NCBI GenBank assembly: GCA_023387695.1
Contig: JAEWHT010000174.1
Location: forward strand, 1-43,639
DNA: 43,639 nucleotides
Source: Pseudomonadota bacterium
GTDB taxonomy: Bacteria > Pseudomonadota > Alphaproteobacteria > Rhizobiales > Xanthobacteraceae
Direction: 5' to 3'
The translations under genes were made by a program, and so were the position numbers. Shown here one piece after another: positions 31,940 to 39,212 of the stretch (within the stretch, counting starts at the first letter, position 1; every line of letters begins with the position of its first letter). Under the pieces are notes generated by a model. The model was not told the DNA's origin, did not search any database, and saw only the letters and a list, made by a program, of their open reading frames with translations.

Positions 31940-33021
31940 CACTGGAGCGAAACGGCTCCGCGGCCACCCGCGACGCTGCGTTCGATGCCTATACCGCCGC
32001 CGACATTGCCGACGACGGCGTAGCTCTTGCCGTCATACAGCAGTGCGGTCGCACCGAGGGCAAACGCGTTAGCGCCCTGAAAATTGCCGTAGCCGCCGGA
32101 GACGGCGAACTTGCGCCCGGGCAGCAGCGCAGGCATCGATCCGGCGGCGAGGGCGATGGCAGTGCCAGTTCGCGCTTCCATCCTGTTGTCCATGACCTGC
32201 GACGACAGCGAGTCGATCTGGCTCTGGAAGTTGGCCGGGCTAAAGCTCGTCGCTGCGAGGTTACCGGCGGCGTCAGTGGTCACGAACGAGGTCGCGCCGG
32301 TCTGCGCGGCGGTGCTTGCCGCCGACGTGATGCCCGCCATTTTGTAGGTGTTAGCGGCGGTTCCGACCGCAATCTGGTTGACGGCGGTCGCCGTCGCACC
32401 ATTGCCGATCGCGGTCGAATTGGCGAATGCAGCGGTCGCGCCCGAGCCGAGCGCGGTGCTGTTCGCGCCGCTTGCGACAGTGCTGCCGCCGATCGCAATG
32501 CTCAGATTCCCGGACGACCTGGCTGCATTGGCGCCGACGCCGTCGCCGCCGCCGATTGCGATGCTGTAATTGCCGGTTGATTGGACCTGATTGCCGGTGT
32601 TGGGATCAGCGCCCGCGCCGATCGCCGTGCTGTAAAGGCCCGCGGCGCCGGGAAGCGCATTGGCGTTGGCGCCGATGCTGGTGACGCCCGCGGACGGCGT
32701 GGCCGCGCCGCCAAAGCTGCCGATGGTCGTCGTATTGGCGCCAAGCGCGAACGCGCCAAAGCCCATGGATGTCGCGCCGCCCGAGGTGCCGGCCGCCGCG
32801 CCCTGGGCCACGGACGAGATGCCGCAGACGACGTCATGTTGGTTTGCCGCAGATGATCCCGAGCCGGATATCGGTATCGAGCCCGTCGCACTGCCGCCGC
32901 AGACAAACTGCGCGAGGGCAGGGCTCGGAGGGACTGATGCCCAGAGCGATCCCATCAGGGCCGCAACGCCGGCAACTTTTCCCAGGTGAAATCGGCTCAT
33001 CGAAAATGACTTGTCGCCCAT
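31936..33021 (-). CDS. Short trimeric autotransporter (YadA-like)
   Basis: A 361-residue exported protein. A signal peptide (to about residue 37, cleavage near ALA-Q) precedes a Ser/Gly/Ala-rich head. The head carries repeated YadA-type strands (YSTAIGAGA, YSIAIGGG, LSIAIGGS, NSTALGSGATA, NSTAIGNGA, NQIAVGT). A short neck/stalk (about 240-285, QSQIDSLSSQVMDNRMEARTG) leads to a C-terminal YadA-anchor barrel ending GAVSLQW with the terminal aromatic. The order head-neck-anchor is complete, but it is much shorter than typical adhesins. It should form trimers on the outer membrane and mediate attachment. The ATG at 33021 has GGGGG upstream. The next gene is coupled by a four-base overlap. Confidence 0.88.
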   Translation of the reverse strand: MGDKSFSMSRFHLGKVAGVAALMGSLWASVPPSPALAQFVCGGSATGSIPISGSGSSAANQHDVVCGISSVAQGAAAGTSGGATSMGFGAFALGANTTTIGSFGGAATPSAGVTSIGANANALPGAAGLYSTAIGAGADPNTGNQVQSTGNYSIAIGGGDGVGANAARSSGNLSIAIGGSTVASGANSTALGSGATAAFANSTAIGNGATATAVNQIAVGTAANTYKMAGITSAASTAAQTGATSFVTTDAAGNLAATSFSPANFQSQIDSLSSQVMDNRMEARTGTAIALAAGSMPALLPGRKFAVSGGYGNFQGANAFALGATALLYDGKSYAVVGNVGGGIGIERSVAGGRGAVSLQW

Positions 33022-33350
33022 GGTGCCCCCAGAGAATTGCTCTGTAGCTCTGAACACCATCATTCATAGTTGGAGGTATTTGGAAATGATCGGAAACGCT
33101 TCTGTGATAACGAGTTTTTAACCGTGTCCCCGGCGCCACAGTTTGGCCTCTTCTCAACTAGCGCACCGATCAAAGTCTTCCGGAAGCGCCTTGGCTATCC
33201 GACGACCGACCCACCGCACAGCCAAATGAAATCAACGACCTGTGAGGAACGTGACGCCAGGTCACAGTACAGGCGAGTCGGGCTCTCGCTGTTCCGTTCG
33301 GTAGCGATGGTCTATCAAGACGACAGACCATTCGGTTGTTTGGGGAAAGC
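33022..33350. other. Divergent intergenic region, no gene seen
   Basis: About 330 bases between the autotransporter and the spermidine-synthase-fold operon. No coding frame is supported. Small inverted repeats are visible (GTGACGCCAGGTCAC near 33250 and GGTCT-N11-AGACC near 33309-33329), which may be regulatory, but I cannot assign a binding protein. Confidence 0.5.
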
Positions 33351-34280
33351 ATGTTTCTGTTGATCCGGTCGGTCTGTCTTGGAGCGCTGGCAGCCATCTG
33401 TCTCGGCCAGGCCGCGGCGTCCGCGCAGCAGCCGCGTCTCGTTGAAACACGGGAGTCGCTCTACAACACCATTTATGTCTCGGAGAAGCTGCCCTATGTC
33501 GTCCTGAGCTTCGGGCACAACAAGCAGATCTACCCCGAGAGCGTCTTCAATACGACCGACGACCGCGAACTGCTGGTGTCCTATACGCAGCTCATGACCG
33601 CGGGAGTGATGTACGCGAAGGAGACGCGCTCGATCCTTGAAATTGGATCCGGCGGCGGTCGCACCGCATGGTACTTGCACCGCTTCCTGCCCGACGCCCG
33701 CGTCACCACGGTCGAGCTCGACCCGGCCGTGGCGGAGCTCTCGCGCAAATATTTCGGCATCAAGGACGAGCCGAATTTTGCCCTCGAGGTCGGCGACGGC
33801 CGCCTGTTCCTGTCGCAGTCGAAGGACAAATACGACGTCATCATGCTCGATGCCTATCGCGGTCCCTTCGTGCCGTTCCATCTCCTGACGAAGGAGTTCT
33901 ATCAGATCGTGAGGGATCACCTGACCGATGGTGGCGTCATGGTGCAAAACGTGGAGACGACGACCATGCTGTTCGATTCCGCCATAAAGACCATCGGCGC
34001 GGTGTTTCCACAGATCGATACCTACAAGTCGGACGAAAATGTCGTCACCGTCGCCTACAACGGTCCTGCCCGAAAGGTCGAAAACCTCGCCTCCGTTGCT
34101 GGCGAGCGCGACAAGACCTACGGCTTGCGTTACCCGCTCGCCGCAATGTTGCCCGAACGCAAGCGCGTCGATCTCTCCGATGCGCAGACGATCGACGCCA
34201 AGGCACAGGTGCTGACCGATGATTTCGCGCCTGTCGAAGCCTTGAAGGGTATCGAGCGGCACAACAGGAAGCTGCCTTGA
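33351..34280 (+). CDS. Exported spermidine-synthase-fold protein
   Basis: A 309-residue protein with an N-terminal signal-like segment (MFLLIRSVCLGALAAICLGQ, possible cleavage near ASA-Q) and a Rossmann methyltransferase/spermidine-synthase domain. ILEIGSGGGRTAWYLHRF and VTTVELDPAV bind the nucleotide cofactor, EVGDGRLFL follows, and YDVIMLDAYRGPFVPFHLLTKEFY replaces the DSSDP gate of true spermidine synthases. It resembles the soluble half of fused MFS/spermidine synthase proteins. Export of such a domain would be unusual because decarboxylated SAM is cytosolic. The ATG at 33351 is next to GGGGAAAGC. The next gene overlaps by four bases. Confidence 0.82.
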   Translation: MFLLIRSVCLGALAAICLGQAAASAQQPRLVETRESLYNTIYVSEKLPYVVLSFGHNKQIYPESVFNTTDDRELLVSYTQLMTAGVMYAKETRSILEIGSGGGRTAWYLHRFLPDARVTTVELDPAVAELSRKYFGIKDEPNFALEVGDGRLFLSQSKDKYDVIMLDAYRGPFVPFHLLTKEFYQIVRDHLTDGGVMVQNVETTTMLFDSAIKTIGAVFPQIDTYKSDENVVTVAYNGPARKVENLASVAGERDKTYGLRYPLAAMLPERKRVDLSDAQTIDAKAQVLTDDFAPVEALKGIERHNRKLP

Positions 34281-34894
34281 CGGCATCGCGTCCGCTCGCG
34301 GCGGCCATCTATCTCATCGCCTTCGTGTCCGGTGGCGTCCTCATGGGATTCGAGATGCTGGGCAGCCGTTATCTGTTTCCCTATTTCGGTGGCGGCATTG
34401 GCACCTGGGCCAGCCTGATCTCGACCGTGCTCTGTGCGCTTGCGATCGGCTATTTCGTCGGCAGCGCCATCATTGCCCGGCATCCGTCGCAGCGCGCCAT
34501 CGCTGCGGCCATGCTGGTCGCGGCTTGCTGGCTCGCGCTGGCGCCGGCGACGGCCGACGCCGTCATGCAGGCTATTCTGGATCGTATCGGTACTGGCCCG
34601 GCCGCAACGCTGTCAGCCTCGACTATCCTGCTGCTGGTGCCGCTGTCGCTGCTCGGCATGTTCTCGCCGATCGCCGTCAGCCTGCTGACCCGGTCGGCCG
34701 GTGAGGCTGGCCGCGTGGCCGGGCTGGTCTACGGCGTCTCAACCATCGGAAATGTCGGAGGCACCTTGCTGACGACGTTCGTTTTGATTCCGTCCATCGG
34801 CTCGCGTAGCATCACCTACATTTTCGCGGCGACGCTGGCGACATGCGCCGTGCTGCTTCTCGCTATACCTGCACGGCGGTCAACCGAGGCTTGA
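34277..34894 (+). CDS. Membrane half of a split MFS/spermidine-synthase-like system
   Basis: A 205-residue inner-membrane protein with about six hydrophobic helices (for example IYLIAFVSGGVLMGFEMLGS, WASLISTVLCALAIGYFVGS, ILLLVPLSLLGMFSPIAVS, VAGLVYGVSTIGNVGGTLLT). GFEMLGSRYLFPYFGGGIGTWASLIS is the signature of the membrane part of fused spermidine synthase transporters. It starts at a TTG overlapping the upstream stop (TTGA), so it is translationally coupled to the spermidine-synthase-fold gene and likely forms a complex with it. The M28-like gene follows after 3 bases. The transported or modified molecule is unknown. Confidence 0.85.
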   Translation: MTASRPLAAAIYLIAFVSGGVLMGFEMLGSRYLFPYFGGGIGTWASLISTVLCALAIGYFVGSAIIARHPSQRAIAAAMLVAACWLALAPATADAVMQAILDRIGTGPAATLSASTILLLVPLSLLGMFSPIAVSLLTRSAGEAGRVAGLVYGVSTIGNVGGTLLTTFVLIPSIGSRSITYIFAATLATCAVLLLAIPARRSTEA

Positions 34895-34897
34895 ACG

Positions 34898-35881
34898 ATG
34901 CCGCACCTCGCCCGATCCTGGCTTTTCTTCGCAGGCGCGCTCCTTCTCCTGTCATCCGGCCCGCTTCGTGCCGAGACCGCGATCGGTCAGTTGCCGGCGG
35001 ATCAAATCAACGTCGATCCGGTCAAGGTCGAGTCCTGGGATGGCAAGCGTGCGCTCGCCATCATCGTGGACCTGCTTCGCTTTACCCCGCGTGCGATGGA
35101 AACACCCGGGCATCAGCAAGCCATCGACTACATCGTGGCTGAGCTGAAGAAGACCAGGTTTGACACCATCAAGACCCAGCAATGGACCGCGCACGAGGCC
35201 GGCCGCAGCATGGCGATGACCAACATCATTGCTCGCTTCAACCCGTCCAATCCGCGCCGCGTGATCGTCGCCACGCATTACGACAGCATCATCAAGGCGT
35301 ATCGCGACAGCAAATCACCGGACGCGCCGATGCCGGGGGCGAACAATTCCGCATCCGGTGTGGCTGTGCTTCTTGAGACGGCGCGCGTGCTGTCCGAAAT
35401 GCCTGGCGAGCCGCCGGTGGGGATCGACATGGTCTTTTTCGACGGCGAGGAGGGCCCGATCTCGATGGGCGCAGGAGACCCGAACTTCCACTCGATCGGC
35501 TCGCCCTATTTCGTCGAGCATCTCACCGAGTTCTATCCGAAGGCCAGGCCGGAAAAGATGATCGACTTCGACATGGTCTGCGACCGGGATCTGCACCTGA
35601 AAGCCGAGCAGTCCGGGCTCCACTCGGCACTGGCGGAGGTGCGGAAATTTTGGGAGACGGGTATCGCGATCGCGCCTGGTGTGTTCGAGACAAGGACTGC
35701 GCCCTATGCGATCGAGGACGACCACACCGCATTCCAACTCGCGGGCATTCCAAGCTTTGTCGTCATCGATTTCGAATACGAGCCGTTCTTCAATACCACC
35801 GAGGACACGCCCGACAAATGCTCGGTGCATAGCCTGGAAGCGGTGGGGCGTACGTTGGTGAAGTATCTCTATTTGCCTTGA
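34898..35881 (+). CDS. Exported M28 / glutaminyl-cyclase-like protein
   Basis: A 327-residue protein with a signal peptide (LFFAGALLLLSSGPLRA-E). The M28 fold is shown by VIVATHYDS, GANNSASGVAVLLETARVL, MVFFDGEEG and DDHTAFQLAGIPSFVVIDFEY. The layout with FFDGEE, a long insert and a C-terminal DDHTAF is closer to bacterial glutaminyl-peptide cyclases than to classical aminopeptidases. The metal-bridging Asp of GADD/GATD appears to be Asn (GANN), so activity may be altered. It is the third gene of the operon, 3 bases after the membrane gene. Peptide N-terminal processing in the periplasm is possible. Confidence 0.85.
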   Translation: MPHLARSWLFFAGALLLLSSGPLRAETAIGQLPADQINVDPVKVESWDGKRALAIIVDLLRFTPRAMETPGHQQAIDYIVAELKKTRFDTIKTQQWTAHEAGRSMAMTNIIARFNPSNPRRVIVATHYDSIIKAYRDSKSPDAPMPGANNSASGVAVLLETARVLSEMPGEPPVGIDMVFFDGEEGPISMGAGDPNFHSIGSPYFVEHLTEFYPKARPEKMIDFDMVCDRDLHLKAEQSGLHSALAEVRKFWETGIAIAPGVFETRTAPYAIEDDHTAFQLAGIPSFVVIDFEYEPFFNTTEDTPDKCSVHSLEAVGRTLVKYLYLP

Positions 35882-35888
35882 GCGAGGG

Positions 35889-35929
35889 CTTCAAAGGAAG
35901 CTTTTGGGACGGGAGAAGCAAGCGACGCG
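35889..35929. repeat. Dispersed 41-base repeat, copy 2
   Basis: Matches 25207-25247 at 37 of 41 bases in the same orientation, sharing GGGACGGGAGAAGCAAG without mismatch. It lies 8 bases after the M28-like gene. A pyrimidine-rich stretch resembling a rhizobial element (CCCTCTCCCCTAACCCTCCC, then CCGCAAGCG) follows at about 35979-36006. Confidence 0.6.
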
Positions 35930-36094
35930 AACCGGGTGAGGGCTTTTCCTCTGGGGGATTGTCCCGTTGTAGATATACCCTCTCCCCTAACCCTCCCCCG
36001 CAAGCGCATTGGCTCTCTCGGAGGTCGCAGCGATAGTTATAGTATAGCCGCCGTCGTGCTTTCGCCGTGTACATTCCATGAAGTGAGCTATCCG

Positions 36095-36970
36095 ATGACC
36101 GAGGTCGAGCTTGTCAACGTATTCACTCACATGGGACGGGGCGGCAATCCCTGTCCAATTGTCGTCGATGCATCCAACCTTCCGGCAGAGGCGATGCAGT
36201 CGGTGGCTCAGCGGTTTGGGCATGAGTCGGGCTTCGTTCTGCCGTCACCGGGGCTCGATTCAGACTACGTCTTCCGGTTCTGGGTTCCGCGACACGAGAT
36301 GGAGATGTGTGGTCACGCGACAATCGGCGCGCTCTGGGTTCTCGCGACCAAAGGGCGCCTGGCCAGTGAACAGGTCCGCATCGAGACGCGCAGTGGATCG
36401 GTGACGGGCTATGTCGATCGTGCGGGCTCGGGTGACCCGTCCGTCGAGATCAGTCAGCCTGTCGGCAAGGTCGTCGATCTCTCGCGTGCCGATGAGGAAG
36501 ACGTTCTGTCAACGCTCAAGCTGTCGCGCCGCGACCTGCTCGACCTACCCATTCAGAACGCGGTCACGTCACGCGTGAAGACGCTGATCCCGATGAAGGG
36601 AATCCGTGAACTCAATGCGCTGGTGCCGGATCCGTCGCCCATCGAGGCGTGCTGTGGCAGGATCGGATCGACCGGCCTTTACCCCTACGCCGTCGACCAT
36701 CAAGGCGAACGGCGTTTCGAGACGCGGCAGTTTCCGAAATCGTCGGGCTATCCGGAAGATGCGGCCACCGGCATTGCCGCTGCTGCGCTCGCGTTCGGAC
36801 TGCTCAAGAATGAACTCGTCGAGCGCAATAGCAAGCGGATCACCATCATGCAGGGCCGCGCGATGAGCGCGTTGTCAGAGATCCAGGTGCGCCTCGGCTT
36901 CGCTGATAGCCGACCTGTCGGGTGCCTGCTAGGAGGCTCCGTTACGCGGGGCGAACAGCACGTCTTGTAG
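36095..36970 (+). CDS. PhzF-family isomerase-like protein
   Basis: A 291-residue protein of the PhzF/diaminopimelate-epimerase-like fold. The N-terminal VELVNVFTHMGRGGNPCPIV, the catalytic Glu44 in FGHESGFVLP, CGHATIGALWVL and the C-terminal EDAATGIAAAALAFGLL are the family pattern. PhzF itself isomerises a phenazine precursor, but no phenazine genes are here; most homologs have unknown substrates. The ATG at 36095 has no strong ribosome site, and a GTG four codons upstream is an alternative. It is a stand-alone gene after a repeat-rich gap and converges on the DUF1349 gene. Confidence 0.88.
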   Translation: MTEVELVNVFTHMGRGGNPCPIVVDASNLPAEAMQSVAQRFGHESGFVLPSPGLDSDYVFRFWVPRHEMEMCGHATIGALWVLATKGRLASEQVRIETRSGSVTGYVDRAGSGDPSVEISQPVGKVVDLSRADEEDVLSTLKLSRRDLLDLPIQNAVTSRVKTLIPMKGIRELNALVPDPSPIEACCGRIGSTGLYPYAVDHQGERRFETRQFPKSSGYPEDAATGIAAAALAFGLLKNELVERNSKRITIMQGRAMSALSEIQVRLGFADSRPVGCLLGGSVTRGEQHVL

Positions 36971-37066
36971 CTTCGGCCGCGCGCGCAGAGACGGTGCCTA
37001 GAACCTTTGCCTTCAAGGCGCGAGGCGACCGCTGTCAGCTTCCCGCACCATGGCATGTATCCGTCT

Positions 37067-37660
37067 CTAGCTAAGATCGTGCAAATCCTTCCCAAGCGGC
37101 GGCTTCAGAGAAAATCCCGTGAACTTCACCGACAATCCCTCTCGCTCGGGCGTGCAGGCCATCGGCCCGACGAGATAGGATTGCGCTTTGGGGAAAGGCG
37201 CCAATCGGGCCAGCGGCCAGATTTTGCCGTCAGCCGATGCCTGCAATCGGAGGACGCCACCTTCGACGGTAACGCGCATCCGGAAATCGCTTGCATCGTG
37301 CTCATACGGTGCTGTTGCCCAATCCGATTGCCCCGAGGTCAACACGCTCGACAGCATGGCGCGTCCGTCCGAGAACTCGATTCCGGCTTTGATCCAGTGC
37401 TCCGCGTCGACGCGCACCATGATGCCAGCTTGATCGTAGAGCGCTTGGAAATTTGCCTGGACGCGCAATTCGGCGGTGAACGCCGCCGCAGTCCGAAAGC
37501 CCAGAAAGTGGCCGCTGTCGCGGCAGAAGCCATAGTGCGTCTTTTGCCAGAAATCGGTGGCCGTGTCGGTGACGAGCTCGAGGCTGTCGTCCTGCGCAGT
37601 CCACCGTTTCGGTTCATTCAGCCAGACACCATCCTGCCGGGCGAAGACGGCAACGTTCAT
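37067..37660 (-). CDS. DUF1349 protein (concanavalin-like lectin/glucanase fold)
   Basis: A 197-residue cytosolic protein. DUF1349 members are jelly-roll beta-sandwiches, one of which is named a regulator of enolase in yeast. Supporting stretches are DFWQKTHYGFCRDSGHFLG, ANFQALYDQAGIMVRVDAEHWIKAGIEF and DFRMRVTVEGGVLRLQASADG. No signal peptide is present. GCGAGG precedes the ATG. It lies 118 bases after the ArsR gene on the same strand and may be co-transcribed. The ligand, perhaps a sugar, is unknown. Confidence 0.85.
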   Translation of the reverse strand: MNVAVFARQDGVWLNEPKRWTAQDDSLELVTDTATDFWQKTHYGFCRDSGHFLGFRTAAAFTAELRVQANFQALYDQAGIMVRVDAEHWIKAGIEFSDGRAMLSSVLTSGQSDWATAPYEHDASDFRMRVTVEGGVLRLQASADGKIWPLARLAPFPKAQSYLVGPMACTPEREGLSVKFTGFSLKPPLGKDLHDLS

Positions 37661-37778
37661 GTCAAACCTCGCGGCAAATGGCTGATCGTACTAAGCGTCG
37701 ATCTGGCGCAGTAAAAGAGCAGCGAACGGCGAGCCAGGTGCGCGATTTGACGCATCTGGCTCTCGGGGATGAATGCGT

Positions 37779-38090
37779 TCAATCAGGAAAGCTCAAGATC
37801 ATTTTCAACAGCTTCGGGAACCGCGCATTGATGTCCTCTTCGCGCAGGACATTGCGGTGCTGGACGCCTTGCTTTGACGTCCGGATCAGGCCGGCCTCCC
37901 GCAGAATCCGAAAATGGTTCGACAGGGTCGATTTCGCCATGTCGGGGCAGGGCGCCGCCTCGGTGCACGACATGCAGTCGTTCTGCGCGGCCAGGCTCTT
38001 GACGATACGCAGCCGCATGGGATCCGCGAGCGCTCCAAGCACCCCGGCCAGCGTAATCTCGTCCCGCGACGGGTGAACGAACTGCACCAT
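37779..38090 (-). CDS. ArsR-family repressor with a three-cysteine cluster
   Basis: A 103-residue winged-helix repressor. The helix-turn-helix is in KSTLSNHFRILREAGLIRTSKQG (about 53-75), preceded by LGALADPMRLRIVKSL. Cys39, Cys42 and Cys48 (CMSCTEAAPC) sit just ahead of the recognition helix, a plausible thiol or metal sensor, though it is not the standard ELCVCDL site. I use ATG 38090; a TTG two codons earlier is in frame. It is divergent from an SDR gene with a perfect operator-like palindrome between them, so it probably represses itself and the SDR until a metal, oxidant or electrophile releases it. Confidence 0.9.
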   Translation of the reverse strand: MVQFVHPSRDEITLAGVLGALADPMRLRIVKSLAAQNDCMSCTEAAPCPDMAKSTLSNHFRILREAGLIRTSKQGVQHRNVLREEDINARFPKLLKMILSFPD

Positions 38091-38120
38091 GCCCAAAATA
38101 TAGCATGCCCCTTGAACTCA

Positions 38121-38151
38121 TTCAATAGTTCACTAGTATTGAACTATTGAA
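38121..38151. promoter_or_regulatory. ArsR operator, perfect 12-7-12 inverted repeat
   Basis: TTCAATAGTTCA and TGAACTATTGAA are exact inverse complements separated by CTAGTAT. The site lies in the 95-base gap between the ArsR and SDR genes, and an extra half-like TTGAACTCATTCAA precedes it. Its length and place fit an ArsR dimer operator covering both promoters. Binding is inferred. Confidence 0.85.
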
Positions 38152-38185
38152 TATCGGCATTCCGCCGAACAGTGGAAGACATGCG

Positions 38186-38938
38186 ATGACCAAGAGACTC
38201 GAAGGTAAAGTTGCGCTGGTGACCGGCGCATCCAAAGGGATTGGTGCCGAAATCTCCGCCCGGCTTGCGGCTGAGGGCGCGGCGGTTGCCGTCAATTACA
38301 GCTCCAGCAAGCAAGCCGCCGACCGCGTGGTCGCCGCCATCGTCGCCAAGGGCGGCAAAGCCGTTGCGGTCCATGGCAATTTGGCCGATGCCAAGGACGT
38401 CAAGAGCGTCGTCGCGGAGACCGTGAAGGCGTTCGGTGCGATCGACATTCTCGTCAACAACGCGGGCGTCTACGAGTTCGCCCCGCTCGAAGCCATCACG
38501 CCCGAGCACTTCCACAAGCATTTCGACCTCAATGTGCTCGGCCTGCTGTTGGTCTCGGGTGAGGCGGCGAAGCACTTCAACGGGAAGGGCGGAAGCATCA
38601 TCAATATCAGCTCCGGCGTATCGACCATCGCCCCGGCGAACACCGCCGTTTACACCGCGACCAAAGCCTCGGTGGATGCCATCTCCGCGGTGCTGGCGAA
38701 GGAGCTCGCGCCGCGCAAGATCCGCGTCAACGCCGTCAATCCGGGCATGATCGCCACCGAAGGCGTCGTGTCGGCCGGCCTGCACGAGGGCGACATGCGC
38801 AACTGGATCGAATCCGCCACCCCGCTTGGCCGCATCGGCAATGTCGAGGAGATCGCCGCCGCGGTGGCCTTCTTCGCTTCGGACGACGCGTCCTACGTCA
38901 CCGGCGAGACACTTCACGTGACCGGCGGCCTTCGCTGA
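38186..38938 (+). CDS. Classical SDR oxidoreductase (3-oxoacyl-reductase-like)
   Basis: A 250-residue NAD(P)-dependent short-chain dehydrogenase with an intact active site: TGASKGIG (13-20), NNAG (91-94), Ser142/143 in NISSG and Y156-TAT-K160. The C-terminal PLGRIGNVEEIAAAVAFFAS and YVTGETLHVTGG are usual for the FabG/glucose-dehydrogenase-like group. I start at ATG 38186 behind GGAAG; a TTG at 38147 lies inside the operator and is unlikely. It is divergent from the ArsR gene and probably induced with it. The substrate is unknown; a reactive carbonyl is a reasonable guess. A terminator follows. Confidence 0.92.
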   Translation: MTKRLEGKVALVTGASKGIGAEISARLAAEGAAVAVNYSSSKQAADRVVAAIVAKGGKAVAVHGNLADAKDVKSVVAETVKAFGAIDILVNNAGVYEFAPLEAITPEHFHKHFDLNVLGLLLVSGEAAKHFNGKGGSIINISSGVSTIAPANTAVYTATKASVDAISAVLAKELAPRKIRVNAVNPGMIATEGVVSAGLHEGDMRNWIESATPLGRIGNVEEIAAAVAFFASDDASYVTGETLHVTGGLR

Positions 38939-38988
38939 CGAGGCCGACGTCGCCGACGGCGAGGTCTGGGCATCACAGCTTGGATGAG

Positions 38989-39017
38989 AAATGGCCCGCA
39001 TCATGCGGGCCATTTTT
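38989..39017. terminator. Terminator after the SDR gene
   Basis: AAATGGCCCGCA and TGCGGGCCATTT pair perfectly around TCA and are followed by a T-run. The core is nearly identical to the terminator at 25412-25441. About 195 bases follow to the ABC ATPase stop, with no gene seen. Confidence 0.85.
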
Positions 39018-39212
39018 GTCCGGCCCTCGACCTCCTCATGTTCGAAGACATGGATCGGCTGCCGTGCGCCGAGGGCGCTGAGCTCGCGTGGGATGGGATC
39101 CGCGCCCGCCGGCGCCTTGCCCGCTGGGACGCACGAGTTTCGCAGGCGGCGCAAGAGCTGAGCTACTGTGCATGGGGTTGTTTTCGACGTTGGTGTGCGG
39201 CGTTGTCCGCGG

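Noticed and set aside
38939..39212. Small plus-strand frames between the SDR terminator and the ABC ATPase
   Set aside because: Each lacks a ribosome site and recognisable composition, and the longer ones are shadows of the ATPase gene.
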